Assembly (NCBI RefSeq): GCF_019303495.1
Contig: NZ_JAEVFI010000015.1
Coordinates: forward strand, 116,422-180,421
Source: Streptomyces sp. JJ66
Lineage (GTDB): Bacteria > Actinomycetota > Actinomycetes > Streptomycetales > Streptomycetaceae
Length of the DNA: 64,000 bases
Reading direction: 5' to 3'
The notes below the pieces were generated by a model that was not told the origin of the DNA, did not search any database, and saw only the letters and a program-made list of their open reading frames with translations. The stretch's first letter is position 1. Each line of letters begins with the position of its first letter. Shown here piece after piece: positions 9,153 to 17,870 of this stretch. A program made the position numbers and the translations under genes.

Positions 9153-9227
9153 ACCGCCGTACCCCCACCGCACCGGAACCCTGCCGCGCCGTACCGGCTG
9201 TCAGCGCGGCGTGGCAGGGTGGCACTC

Positions 9228-10052
9228 ATGTGCGGTAGGTACGCGTCCAGCCGGAGCCCCGAGGACCTGGTGGGGCTGTTCGATGTGCACACGTGGGAGC
9301 CCAGGGAGACGCTGGCACCCGACTACAACGTGGCACCGACCAAAGACGTCTTCGCGGTGCTGGACCGGCCGCTGAAGGGGGAAGAGCGCACCGAGCCGGT
9401 GCGGCAACTGCGCGTGCTGCGCTGGGGTCTGGTGCCGTCGTGGGCGAAGTCGCCGGAGCTGGGCGTGAAGATGATCAACGCCCGGGCGGAGACGGCGCAC
9501 GAGAAGGCCGCTTTCCGCCGCGCCTTCACCTCCCGGCGCTGCCTGCTCCCCGCCGACGGCTACTTCGAGTGGGTGACGGGCAAGGGCGAGCTGGACCTGG
9601 AGCAGCGGGGGCGCCGCAAGCGCGCCCGCAAGCAGCCCTACTTCGTCACGCCCGCCGACGGCTCGGTGATGGCGCTGGCCGGGCTGTACGAGTTCTGGCG
9701 CGATGGCACCCGTCCCGAGGGGGACCCGCGCGCCTGGTGGGTGACGTGCACGGTGCTCACCACCGAGGCCGAGACGGCCGCGCTGCCGGACGCGGGCGCG
9801 CACGGCGCGGACGGGCCGCGTTCGCTGGCCGACATCCACCCGCGCATGCCCATCGCGCTGCCCCCCGAGCGCTGGGACGCCTGGCTCGACCCGGCGCGCA
9901 CGGACGAGGGCGAACTGCGCGACCTGCTCAGCGGCCTGCCCACCGGGCGGCACCGCGCGTACCCGGTCAGCACCGAGGTGAGCAACGTGCGCAACAACTC
10001 CCCGCAGCTGCTGCGGGAACTGGCGGAGCCGGAGGAGAAGACGCTGTTCTGA
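9228..10052 (+). CDS. SRAP domain protein (YedK/HMCES family)
   Basis: 274 residues. SRAP proteins shield abasic sites in single-stranded DNA by forming a covalent thiazolidine link through the N-terminal cysteine. Here the protein begins MCGRYAS, so Cys2 is exposed after Met removal. Other family motifs are NARAET (catalytic Asn region), RRCLLPADGYFEW with its Glu, and DIHPRMPIAL with its His. ATG 9228 is the only start that places Cys at position 2. It is followed 38 bases later by the alpha/beta hydrolase gene. Confidence 0.95.
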   Translation: MCGRYASSRSPEDLVGLFDVHTWEPRETLAPDYNVAPTKDVFAVLDRPLKGEERTEPVRQLRVLRWGLVPSWAKSPELGVKMINARAETAHEKAAFRRAFTSRRCLLPADGYFEWVTGKGELDLEQRGRRKRARKQPYFVTPADGSVMALAGLYEFWRDGTRPEGDPRAWWVTCTVLTTEAETAALPDAGAHGADGPRSLADIHPRMPIALPPERWDAWLDPARTDEGELRDLLSGLPTGRHRAYPVSTEVSNVRNNSPQLLRELAEPEEKTLF

Positions 10053-10090
10053 CGCCGGGCCCGCCCGCGTTCTCTGGCAGCCTGACGTCC

Positions 10091-10738
10091 ATGAGCAGCC
10101 CCACACCGCAGACCGTCCCCACCCCAGCCGGCGACGCCCGCGTCACCTGGCATTCCGCGCCCGGCGCCCGCGCCGTCCTCGCCCTCGGCCACGGCGCCGG
10201 CGGCGGCATCGAGGCCCGCGACCTGATGGCGCTGGCCGCCGCGCTGCCCGCGCACGGCGTCACCGTCGCCCTCGTCGAGCAGCCCTGGCGGGTGGCCGGA
10301 CGCAAGGTGGCGCCCGCGCCGAAGACGCTGGACGCCGCCTGGCGGGCGCTGTGGCCCGCGCTCACCGCGCCCGGGGTGCCGGTGGTCGCCGGGGGGCGCA
10401 GCGCGGGGGCCCGGGTGGCCTGCCGCACCGCCGCCGAGCTGGGCGCCGCGGGCGTGCTCGCGCTGGCGTTCCCGCTGCACCCGCCGGGGCGGCCCGCCTC
10501 GTCGCGGGCGGCGGAGCTGGCGGGGGCCGGGGTGCCGGTCCGTGTCGTCCAGGGCGGCCGGGACCCCTTCGGGCGGCCCGGCGAGTTCCCGTCCGGCACT
10601 GACCTGGTGCCCGTACCGGACGCCGACCACGGCTTCGCCGTGCCCCAGCGCGCCGACACCACCCAGGAGGCGGCGCTGGCGGCGGTCGTGGCCGCCGTCA
10701 CGCACTGGGTGCCACGCCTGGGGCTGGCGCGGGAATGA
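10091..10738 (+). CDS. Alpha/beta hydrolase family protein (dienelactone hydrolase / TEX30-like)
   Basis: 215 residues. It has the nucleophile elbow GGRSAGARV (about residue 100), the acid in GGRDPFG and the catalytic His in DADHGF, in that order, so the triad is complete. The oxyanion region reads LGHGAGGG. Homologues are annotated as alpha/beta hydrolase or dienelactone hydrolase family proteins with unknown substrates. The SigR-type promoter of the next gene overlaps its last codons, which ties the end of this gene to sigR control. Confidence 0.88.
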   Translation: MSSPTPQTVPTPAGDARVTWHSAPGARAVLALGHGAGGGIEARDLMALAAALPAHGVTVALVEQPWRVAGRKVAPAPKTLDAAWRALWPALTAPGVPVVAGGRSAGARVACRTAAELGAAGVLALAFPLHPPGRPASSRAAELAGAGVPVRVVQGGRDPFGRPGEFPSGTDLVPVPDADHGFAVPQRADTTQEAALAAVVAAVTHWVPRLGLARE

Positions 10739-10757
10739 ATGCGCGGGTGCGGCTGTT
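10732..10757 (+). promoter_or_regulatory. SigR-dependent promoter of sigR
   Basis: GGAAT at 10732-10736, exactly 18 bases, then GTT at 10755-10757. This is the published SigR consensus (GGAAT-N18-GTT) with no mismatch. It overlaps the stop of the upstream hydrolase gene and lies about 97 bases before the long-form sigR start. In S. coelicolor such a promoter drives positive autoregulation of sigR on disulfide stress. Confidence 0.85.
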
Positions 10758-11027
10758 GTGCATCGGTGCCGGGGGCTGAACGCATGACGCACCGGCCGCA
10801 CGAGCATACGGATGACGACACGACGCACACGCGTGACGAAAGGGAGCCGCCCCATGGGTTCTGTCGCCTGCCCGCAGCGTCCCCGGGCCATTGACGTGGA
10901 CTGGGCCACGCTCGCGCTGGCCGGTGCCCGGACGATGGACGCGGCGGATGAGGTGCGATCCGGTCCGGGTCGTCTATCCTCCGGTTCGAGTGGGCCCGGC
11001 CCCGGGCCCACCGCCGCAACGCAGGAG

Positions 11028-11708
11028 GTGGGTCCGGTCACCGGCACCGAGGACAGTCAGCAGCGCGCATCGCGGGAGACCGACGCCGAGCGCACCGCAC
11101 GCTTTGAGCGCGACGCCCTCGGCTACCTGGACCAGATGTACTCGGCCGCCCTGCGCATGACGCGCAACCCGGCCGACGCCGAAGACCTGGTGCAGGAGAC
11201 GTACGCCAAGGCGTATGGCTCGTTCCACCAGTTCCGCGAGGGCACCAACCTCAAGGCGTGGCTCTACCGCATCCTGACCAACACGTTCATCAACTCCTAC
11301 CGCAAGAAGCAGCGCGAACCGCAGCGCAGCGCGGCGGAGGAGATCGAGGACTGGCAGCTGGCCCGCGCCGAGTCGCACATGTCAACCGGCCTGCGCTCCG
11401 CGGAGTCGCAGGCGCTGGACCACCTGCCGGACACCGACGTGAAGGAGGCCCTGCAGGCGATCCCCGAGGAGTTCCGCATCGCGGTCTACCTCGCGGACGT
11501 CGAGGGGTTTGCCTACAAGGAGATCGCCGACATCATGGGGACGCCGATCGGCACCGTGATGTCACGGCTGCACCGAGGCCGCCGCCAGCTGCGCGGCATG
11601 CTGGAGGACTACGCCCGCGAGCGCGGGCTCGTCCCGGCAGGCGCGGCGGCCAATGCGGCCAGTTCCGGGGGGTTCGACGAGGCGCACGACCGGAAGGGCT
11701 CGGACTGA
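11028..11708 (+). CDS. sigR: ECF sigma factor SigR (thiol-oxidative stress)
   Basis: RNA polymerase sigma factor for the disulfide-stress regulon. 226 residues from GTG 11028. Region 2 is [24 protein letters not shown] and [20 protein letters not shown]; region 4 is [19 protein letters not shown] and [23 protein letters not shown]. Near-identity to S. coelicolor SigR as I remember it. A longer in-frame form starts at ATG 10854 behind AGGGAG and would add 58 residues, matching the unstable SigR-prime isoform made from the autoregulated transcript. The AGGAGG at 11023-11028 overlaps the short-form GTG itself, so the exact short start is uncertain. The stop overlaps the rsrA ATG by one base. Confidence 0.96.
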   Translation: MGPVTGTEDSQQRASRETDAERTARFERDALGYLDQMYSAALRMTRNPADAEDLVQETYAKAYGSFHQFREGTNLKAWLYRILTNTFINSYRKKQREPQRSAAEEIEDWQLARAESHMSTGLRSAESQALDHLPDTDVKEALQAIPEEFRIAVYLADVEGFAYKEIADIMGTPIGTVMSRLHRGRRQLRGMLEDYARERGLVPAGAAANAASSGGFDEAHDRKGSD

Positions 11709-12130
11709 TGAGCTGCGGAGAGCCGCACGAGACAGACTGCTCCGAGGTCCTGGACCACCTGTACGAATACCTGGACCAGGAGATGCCCGAAACAGACCGC
11801 GAAAAGCTCGCGGAGCACTTCGACGAGTGCTCGCCCTGCCTGGAGAAGTACGGGCTGGAGCAGGCGGTGAAGAAGCTGGTCAAGCGGTGCTGCGGGCACG
11901 ACGACGTCCCCACGGACCTGCGTTCGAAGGTGATGGGGCGCATCGACCTCATCCGCGCGGGGGAGCAGGTGCCCGACCAGGCGGTGCTGGACACCTCCGG
12001 CTACTCCCACGGCGACCCGTCCGCACAGCCCGGGCAGGCCCCGGCCACCGCCGCCGCCCCCCCGCCGCCGTCCGCCGAGGAGCCCGGCGGCTCCGGCCCG
12101 GCGGCCTCCGTTCGCCGTACCGTCCGCTGA
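11708..12130 (+). CDS. rsrA: Anti-sigma factor RsrA (zinc ZAS family)
   Basis: Redox-sensing anti-sigma factor that holds SigR in its reduced, zinc-bound state and releases it on disulfide formation. All known metal and redox residues are at the expected positions: Cys3, His7, Cys11, His37, Cys41, Cys44, Cys61 and Cys62, with the HxxxCxxC core AEHFDECSPC. The protein is 140 residues, whereas S. coelicolor RsrA is about 105. The extra C-terminal 40 or so are Pro/Ala/Gly-rich and probably disordered. ATG 11708 overlaps the sigR stop (ATGA), so translation is coupled, which suits a stoichiometric inhibitor. Confidence 0.97.
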   Translation: MSCGEPHETDCSEVLDHLYEYLDQEMPETDREKLAEHFDECSPCLEKYGLEQAVKKLVKRCCGHDDVPTDLRSKVMGRIDLIRAGEQVPDQAVLDTSGYSHGDPSAQPGQAPATAAAPPPPSAEEPGGSGPAASVRRTVR

Positions 12131-12440
12131 GCGGGCTCCCGCCACCGCCGCCCCGTTCAGCCCGGTCCCCATGCCACCGCCCCGCCCCCTGCCCGTCCGC
12201 CCCCGGGTCCCGTCGTGTCGCGCCCTGCGGGCGCCTGTCGCAAGCTGACCCTGTAAGGGGCTGGTACAGCCGCACGGAACGGTCCGGCACCCGGGTCTTG
12301 AGCACACCCGGGAGCGGGCATGGTTGGATGCGAGGGCAGAGCACGGTAAGCGGACCCCCAGGGCACCCCCACGCGCCGCAGACGGCGCGCTCGACCGGGT
12401 ACACGCCACCATCGACAGGCGGGAATCAGGCGGGAGCATC
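12131..12440. other. Intergenic region rsrA to TPR gene
   Basis: 310 bases, GC-rich. Two CCCGGG elements flank an 11-base spacer near 12291-12313 and could pair. I found no convincing -10/-35 pair, operator or small gene, although the promoter of the downstream gene should be here. Confidence 0.4.
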
Positions 12441-13457
12441 GTGAGGATCTTCGGCAAGGCACGGCACCGGCCGTCCACCGACTGGCGGCTGGCCACCGAT
12501 CGGGCCTTCACCCTGATCGGCGACGGACGGTACGAGGACGCCGGAGAGCTGCTGACGCGGGCCGCGGACCTGGAGCCATGGCGCTCGGAGTCCTGGTTCA
12601 ACCTGGCGCTGCTGCACAAGTTCCGCCACGACTGGGAGCAGGCGCGCACTACCGGGCTGCGGGCCGTCGCCCTGCTGGAGCGCGCCGCCGGGGCTCCCGA
12701 CTGGTGGAACGTCGGCATCGCCGCCACCGCCCTGCAGGACTGGCCGCTGGCCCGCCGCGCCTGGCAGGCGTACGGGCTGAAGGTGCCCACCGACGCCGCG
12801 GGCGGCACCGGCACGGGTGAGCCGCTGGGGATGCGGCTGGGCAGCGCCGCCGTCCGGCTGTCCCCGGAGGGCGAGTCCGAGGTGGTCTGGGGCCGTCGGC
12901 TGGACCCGGCCCGCATAGCCGTGCAGTCCATCCCGCTGCCGTCCTCCGGGCGCCGCTGGGGCGAGGTGGTCCTGCACGACGGCGTCCCGCACGGCGAGCG
13001 CACGGTCTCCGGCGGGTCGCGGCCCGCCGCCTTCCCCGTCTTCGACGAGATAGAACTCTGGGCGCCCTCGCCGGTGCCGACCTGGGTGGTGCTGCTGGAG
13101 GCCGCCACCGAGAGCGACCGCGAGGCGCTGGAACACCTGGCGGCCGAGGCGGGCTTCGCCGCCGAGGACTGGTCCTCCTCGGTGCGGCTGCTGTGCCGCT
13201 CCTGCTCGGAGTCCCGGATGCCCAGCGACGAGGGCGACGGCACCGCGCCCCGGCACGACCCGCACGATCACAGTGAACCCGGCCAGCCCGGGCCGCTGGG
13301 CCACATGACCGCGGGCGGCGGCCCGGACCAGGTGTGGACGCCCGAGCGGGAGTGCGGACTGGCCGCGCCCGCCTCGCTGGTCCGCGGCCTGCTGGACGGC
13401 TGGGTCGCCGACAGCCCCGACACCCGCGAGTGGCGGGATCTGGAAGAGGTCTGCTGA
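12441..13457 (+). CDS. Tetratricopeptide-like protein of unknown function
   Basis: 338 residues. The N-terminal 110 or so contain two or three TPR-like helix pairs (RAFTLIGDGRYEDAGELLTRAADLEP, SWFNLALLHKFRHDWEQARTT, VGIAATALQDWPLARRAW are the cores, each read in part). The remainder is a compact actinobacterial domain with VVLLEAATESDREALEHLAAEAGFAAEDW and a CRSCSES motif, followed by a His/Asp-rich loop. TPRs mediate protein contacts; no enzyme motif is visible. Start GTG 12441 has GGCGGGAG upstream. It sits beside sigR-rsrA in related genomes too (from memory), but no SigR promoter is visible in front of it. Confidence 0.8.
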   Translation: MRIFGKARHRPSTDWRLATDRAFTLIGDGRYEDAGELLTRAADLEPWRSESWFNLALLHKFRHDWEQARTTGLRAVALLERAAGAPDWWNVGIAATALQDWPLARRAWQAYGLKVPTDAAGGTGTGEPLGMRLGSAAVRLSPEGESEVVWGRRLDPARIAVQSIPLPSSGRRWGEVVLHDGVPHGERTVSGGSRPAAFPVFDEIELWAPSPVPTWVVLLEAATESDREALEHLAAEAGFAAEDWSSSVRLLCRSCSESRMPSDEGDGTAPRHDPHDHSEPGQPGPLGHMTAGGGPDQVWTPERECGLAAPASLVRGLLDGWVADSPDTREWRDLEEVC

Positions 13458-13567
13458 CCCGCGCCCGTCTCCCGGCGCCTGGCCACCGGCCCCGGGCCGT
13501 CGCCGCCGCCCGGAGCCTTACCCTGTAGGGCGACCCCCAGCAGCAGTCGAGGAAGGCGTACGGCGGC

Positions 13568-14218
13568 ATGGCCCAGCAGCAACAGACCGGTGAGGCGCGC
13601 ACCGACGCGGCCGACGCGGAGTTCATCCTCGACACCGAGGACTGCGAGGCACGCGAGAGCGCGCACCGGGAGCGCGGCACCGCCCGCCCCATCACCGTGG
13701 TGGGCAACCCGGTGCTGCACCGCGAGTGCCGGGACGTCACCGAGTTCGGCCCCGAGCTGGCGGCCCTGGTGGACGACATGTTCGCCTCGCAGCGTGCCGC
13801 CGAGGGCGTCGGGCTCGCCGCCAACCAGATCGGCATCGACCTGAAGGTGTTCGTCTACGACTGTCCGGACGACGACGGTGTGCGGCACGTCGGCGTGGTG
13901 TGCAACCCGGTGCTGGAGGAACTGCCCGCCGAGCGCCGCGTGCTGGACGACAGCAACGAGGGCTGCCTGTCCGTCCCCGGCGCCTACTGCGAACTCGCCC
14001 GGCCCGACTACGCCGTCGTCACCGGCCAGGACACCGACGGCAAGCCGATCAGGGTGCGCGGCACCGGCTACTTCGCCCGCTGCCTCCAGCACGAGACGGA
14101 CCACCTGTACGGGCGGCTGTACATCGACCGCCTGTCCAAGCGGGAGCGCAAGGACGTCCTGCGGCAGATGGCCGAGTCCACCCCGCGCTATGAGACGGTG
14201 CCAGGCCCCCAGTCTTGA
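13568..14218 (+). CDS. def: Peptide deformylase
   Basis: 216-residue metalloenzyme that removes the formyl group from nascent proteins. All three family motifs are present: GVGLAANQ (about 79-86), EGCLSVP (about 131-137, with the metal-binding Cys) and QHETDHLYG (HExxH, about 173-178). The first 40 residues are an acidic extension not needed for catalysis. ATG 13568 follows an AGGAAGG/GGCGG purine run. Some deformylase genes belong to the SigR regulon, but I see no GGAAT-N18-GTT upstream here. The stop is 10 bases from that of the convergent YbdD-like gene. Confidence 0.96.
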   Translation: MAQQQQTGEARTDAADAEFILDTEDCEARESAHRERGTARPITVVGNPVLHRECRDVTEFGPELAALVDDMFASQRAAEGVGLAANQIGIDLKVFVYDCPDDDGVRHVGVVCNPVLEELPAERRVLDDSNEGCLSVPGAYCELARPDYAVVTGQDTDGKPIRVRGTGYFARCLQHETDHLYGRLYIDRLSKRERKDVLRQMAESTPRYETVPGPQS

Positions 14219-14228
14219 GTTCCGTGCC

Positions 14229-14435
14229 CTAGCAGCAGCGGAAGCCCTCGCGGGGGTCCGCCTCGCGGGCGTCGGTGCGACGGCGTTCGAACGCGCGGCG
14301 GCTGAGCACCGGCGCCGCCTGGTCGTGGCGGCGGGCGTGTGCCACGTACCGGTCGTAGGCGGCCTCGCCCGTCGCCTCGCGCCACAGCCAGCGCACGCGG
14401 GCGGCGGCCGTGCGGAGTCGGCGGCCCCGCGTCAC
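14229..14435 (-). CDS. YbdD/YjiX family protein (CstA-associated)
   Basis: 68-residue protein of the family usually encoded directly after cstA. Recognisable features are GEAAYDRYVAHARRH, the conserved ADPREGFRCC C-terminus, and a basic N-terminus. Its role is unknown; family members are thought to modulate the CstA peptide/pyruvate transporter. The GTG start overlaps the cstA stop as GTGA (14432-14435), so translation is coupled. Too small to be called by length alone; the family C-terminus and the coupling support it. Confidence 0.9.
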   Translation of the reverse strand: MTRGRRLRTAAARVRWLWREATGEAAYDRYVAHARRHDQAAPVLSRRAFERRRTDAREADPREGFRCC

Positions 14436-16648
14436 GACCGCACACCGGCTGACGGCTCGGGGCTCTCGCCGTCGCGCCCGGCGGTGAGAGCGGCCAGTTC
14501 CGCCTTCTCCTCCTTCGTCGGGATGAGCCCGGCCGGTGCGACCAGCTTCGAGCGCTCGTAGGGTGCCTCGTGCAGCGTGACCGTCTGCGGCGCGTGTACG
14601 GCCTTCCAGCACATCCGGCCCGCGTCCGCGATGACGATGATGATGAGCGCGGCGAACAGGGCGGCGAGCACACCGTCCACGGTGGAGTTGGTGACGACGG
14701 TGTGCATCTCGCCCATGGTGCTCGCCGGTGCCAGGACCTCGCCGCGTTCGATCGCCTCCTGGTAGACGCGGCGCTGGGTGAAGAAGCCCAGGGCCGGGTC
14801 GGAGGAGAAGATCTTCTGCCAGCTCGCCGTGAGCGTCACGGCGACGTCCCAGGCCAGCGGTACCGCTGTCACCCAGGCCCACTTCAGGCGTCCGGACTTC
14901 ACCAGCAGCGTGGTGCACACCGCCAGCGCGACGGCCGCCAGCAGCTGGTTGGCGATGCCGAACAGCGGGAACAGCTGGTTGATGCCGCCGAGTGGGTCGT
15001 GCACCCCGACCCACAGGAAGTAGCTCCAGCCGCCCACCACCAGCGCGCTGGCCAGCCACACGCCGGGCTTCCAGCTGACGTCCTTCATCGGCTTGAAGAC
15101 GTTGCCGAGGGTGTCCTGGAGCATGAAGCGGCCGACGCGGGTTCCGGCGTCCAGGGTGGTGAGGATGAACAGTGCCTCGAACATGATCGCGAAGTGATAC
15201 CAGAACGCCTTCATGGCGGCGCCGCCGATCACCGCCGAGAAGATCTCGGACATGCCCAGGGCGAAGGTCGGCGCGCCACCGGTGCGGGAGAGCAGGCTCT
15301 CCTCCTCCACGGAGGCGGCCGCGGCGGCCAGCGTCTCCGGGGAGATGGAGAACCCGAGGTCGGCCACCGCCCGGGACGCCGACTCCACCGTCTCGCCGAG
15401 GACGCCGGCCGGGGAGTTGACCGCGAAGAACAGGCCCGGGTCGATGATGCAGGCGGTGATCATCGCCATCACGGCGACGAACGACTCCGTCAGCATCGCG
15501 CCGTAGCCGACCATGCGGACCTGTGTCTCCTTCTGGATCATCTTCGGCGTGGTGCCGGAGGAGACCAGGGCGTGGAAGCCGGAGAGCGCCCCGCAGGCGA
15601 TGGTGATGAAGACGAACGGGAAGAGCGAACCGGCGAAGACGGGGCCGTCGCCGCGCGCGGCGAACTCGGTGACGGCGGGCATCTTCAGCGTCGGCAGCGC
15701 GATGACCACGCCGAGGGCGAGCAGCGCGATCGTGCCGACCTTCATGAACGTGGACAGGTAGTCGCGCGGCGCCAGCAGCATCCACACCGGCAGCACCGAG
15801 GCGACGAAGCCGTAGGCCGCCATCCACACCACCAGCGTGCCCGGCGCCAGGGTGAAGGCGTCGGCGTAGGCAGACTCCGCCACCCAGCCCCCCGCCACGA
15901 TCGCGAGCAGCAGCAGCGCGACGCCGATGACGGACACCTCGGTCACCCGGCCAGGCCGCAGCACCCGCAGGTAGAAGCCCATGAACAGGGCGATCGGGAT
16001 CGTCATCGCGATCGAGAACACGCCCCACGGGGAGTGCGCGAGGGCGTTGACGATCACCAGTGCCAGCACCGCGAGCAGGATGATCATGATGGCGAAGACG
16101 GCGACGAGCGCGGCGGCGCCGCCGAACGGCCCGATCTCATCGCGCGCCATCTGCCCCAGCGAGCGGCCGTTGCGCCGGGTGGAGAAGAACAGCGTGACCA
16201 TGTCCTGCACAGCCCCGGCGAAGATGACGCCGACGATGATCCAGATCGTCCCGGGCAGATAGCCCATCTGCGCGGCGAGCACCGGGCCGACGAGGGGCCC
16301 CGCCCCGGCGACCGCGGCGAAGTGGTGCCCGAACAGCACGCGCCGGTCGGTGGGGTGGAAGTCGACGCCGTTGTCGAGCCGTTCGGCGGGGGTGGCGCGG
16401 GTCTTGTCCACCCGCAGGACGCGGTAGGCGATGAAGCGCGCGTAGAAGCGGTGGCCGATCGCGTAGCTGCCGAGTGCGGCGGCCACCATCCAGGCGGCGG
16501 AGACTTCCTCGCCCCGGGAGAGCGCGAGCACGGCCCAGCTGACGGCACCGACGAGGGCCACGGCCGTCCACACCGCGATCGTCTTCGGCGACGGGCCGCC
16601 GCGTCCCGTCCGGCCCCCGGTTCCGGCTGCTGCTGCGGGTTCGGTCAT
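14432..16648 (-). CDS. cstA: Carbon starvation protein A (CstA) transporter
   Basis: 738-residue membrane protein with many transmembrane helices. Signature regions include GHHFAAVAGAGPLVGPVLAAQMGYLPG (read in part), VQDMVTLFFSTRRNGRSLG, and WYHFAIMFEALFILTTLDAGTRVGRF. Characterised CstA-family proteins import peptides or pyruvate during starvation; the substrate here is not known. ATG 16648 has GGAGTGAG upstream. It forms a two-gene unit with the YbdD-like protein and lies just downstream of dasR on the same strand. Confidence 0.95.
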   Translation of the reverse strand: MTEPAAAAGTGGRTGRGGPSPKTIAVWTAVALVGAVSWAVLALSRGEEVSAAWMVAAALGSYAIGHRFYARFIAYRVLRVDKTRATPAERLDNGVDFHPTDRRVLFGHHFAAVAGAGPLVGPVLAAQMGYLPGTIWIIVGVIFAGAVQDMVTLFFSTRRNGRSLGQMARDEIGPFGGAAALVAVFAIMIILLAVLALVIVNALAHSPWGVFSIAMTIPIALFMGFYLRVLRPGRVTEVSVIGVALLLLAIVAGGWVAESAYADAFTLAPGTLVVWMAAYGFVASVLPVWMLLAPRDYLSTFMKVGTIALLALGVVIALPTLKMPAVTEFAARGDGPVFAGSLFPFVFITIACGALSGFHALVSSGTTPKMIQKETQVRMVGYGAMLTESFVAVMAMITACIIDPGLFFAVNSPAGVLGETVESASRAVADLGFSISPETLAAAAASVEEESLLSRTGGAPTFALGMSEIFSAVIGGAAMKAFWYHFAIMFEALFILTTLDAGTRVGRFMLQDTLGNVFKPMKDVSWKPGVWLASALVVGGWSYFLWVGVHDPLGGINQLFPLFGIANQLLAAVALAVCTTLLVKSGRLKWAWVTAVPLAWDVAVTLTASWQKIFSSDPALGFFTQRRVYQEAIERGEVLAPASTMGEMHTVVTNSTVDGVLAALFAALIIIVIADAGRMCWKAVHAPQTVTLHEAPYERSKLVAPAGLIPTKEEKAELAALTAGRDGESPEPSAGVRS

Positions 16649-16796
16649 GCCCGACTCACTCCGTTCCTGCAGGTGGTTGCTCTGCCGCGCGGAGGAAATC
16701 TAGGTCAGCGGTGCGGTGGGCGTCACTTGGTGTCAAGAACGCGGGAGGCCGAACGGTCGAGTTCTGCGGTGAACGGCCGTGGGCGGGCGCCCGGGG

Positions 16797-17564
16797 TCAG
16801 TCCGCCGGGCGGCGGAGGCGGGCTACGAACTTGTAGCGGTCGCCACGGTAGACGGAACGGACCCACTCGACGGGCTCGCCGTCGCGGTCGTAGGAGTGGC
16901 GGGAGAGCATCAGCATCGGCAGGCCGACGTCGGTACCGAGCAGGCCCGCCTCACGGGGCGAGGCGAGCGCGGTCTCGATCGTCTCCTCGGCCTCCGCCAG
17001 CTGGACGTCGTAGACCTCCGACAGCGCCGTGTAGAGCGAGGCGTACTTCATCAGGCTGCGCCGCAGCGCCGGGAAGCGCTTCTGGGACAGGTGCGTGGTC
17101 TCGATGGCCATCGGCTCGCCGCTGGCCAGCCGCAGCCGCTCGATGCGCAGCACGCGCCCGCCCGCTGGCACGTCCAGCAGACCGGCCAGCCGGTCGTCGG
17201 CGGTAACGTAGCCGATGTCGAGCAGCTGGGACGTCGGCTCCAGCCCCTGCGCGCGCATGTCCTCGGTGTAGGAGGTCAGCTGCAGCGCCTGCGAGACCTT
17301 CGGCTTGGCGACGAAGGTGCCCTTGCCCTGGATGCGTTCGAGCCGTCCCTCGACGACCAGCTCCTGCAGCGCCTGCCGCACGGTGGTGCGCGAGGTGTCG
17401 AACTCGGTGGCCAGCGTGCGCTCCGGCGGCACGGGGGTACCGGGGGGCATGGTTTCGGTCATCTCCAGCAGGTGGCGCTTGAGACGGTAATACTTGGGTA
17501 CACGCGCCGTCCGCGACGCGGCCCCGCCCGAGCCGTTGTCGCTGACACCCTCGGGTGTGCTCAC
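16797..17564 (-). CDS. dasR: GntR/HutC-family regulator DasR
   Basis: Global repressor of chitin/GlcNAc use and development; GlcN-6-P or GlcNAc-6-P release it from DNA. 255 residues. The winged helix reads [20 protein letters not shown] followed by [20 protein letters not shown]; the UTRA effector domain includes [17 protein letters not shown] and [16 protein letters not shown]. These match S. coelicolor DasR closely from memory. GTG 17564 is preferred over the GTG at 17585 because AGCAGGA sits at good spacing. It is divergent from dasA, with two dre operators in the 306 bases between them. Confidence 0.96.
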   Translation of the reverse strand: MSTPEGVSDNGSGGAASRTARVPKYYRLKRHLLEMTETMPPGTPVPPERTLATEFDTSRTTVRQALQELVVEGRLERIQGKGTFVAKPKVSQALQLTSYTEDMRAQGLEPTSQLLDIGYVTADDRLAGLLDVPAGGRVLRIERLRLASGEPMAIETTHLSQKRFPALRRSLMKYASLYTALSEVYDVQLAEAEETIETALASPREAGLLGTDVGLPMLMLSRHSYDRDGEPVEWVRSVYRGDRYKFVARLRRPAD

Positions 17565-17733
17565 GTGTCGTCCTGCTGCCGTCACCGGCTTCCTCCGACT
17601 CCCTTAGCGTGACCTGTCCGGCCGACCGGCTGGGCACTTTCGGCCCCACATCCTGGCACGGGGCGCGCGGGCGGCTGCCGTCCGGTACAGATGTCGGTCC
17701 GGTAACGGACGGGGCCGCCCCTCTTATACACCC

Positions 17734-17762
17734 TTGACACCCCTATAGGTCTAGGCCAAGCT
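17734..17762 (+). promoter_or_regulatory. Candidate dasA promoter
   Basis: Exact TTGACA -35 at 17734-17739, a 17-base spacer and a poor -10 (CAAGCT, 17757-17762). The upstream dre operator covers the spacer and -10, consistent with repression by DasR. The -10 assignment is weak. Confidence 0.4.
17745..17760 (+). promoter_or_regulatory. DasR operator (dre), upstream copy
   Basis: ATAGGTCTAGGCCAAG, an imperfect palindrome around GGTCTAG-GCC, close to the dre consensus AxTGGTCTAGACCAxT. It lies in the dasR-dasA intergenic region. Confidence 0.75.
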
Positions 17763-17768
17763 GCGGGA

Positions 17769-17784
17769 ACTGGTCTAAACCATT
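17769..17784 (+). promoter_or_regulatory. DasR operator (dre), downstream copy
   Basis: ACTGGTCTAAACCATT matches the dre consensus at nearly every position. It is centred 24 bases downstream of the first copy and about 95 bases before the dasA start. Confidence 0.88.
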
Positions 17785-17870
17785 AAAGGCCAATCCCAGT
17801 CCCACGGGCACTACTTCGCACGTATGTCCTCGCGGTGGGCGGGAGGTTTCTGCATCCCGAGGAGGGTGAC

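Noticed and set aside
13460..13567. SigR promoter for the deformylase gene
   Set aside because: No GGAAT/GGGAT-N18-19-GTT in the region, although def genes are SigR targets in some species.
14570..17206. An 878-codon open frame antisense to cstA
   Set aside because: It is the shadow of a high-GC gene: the product is His/Arg/Gly/Asp-rich without family motifs, while the opposite strand encodes a clear CstA.
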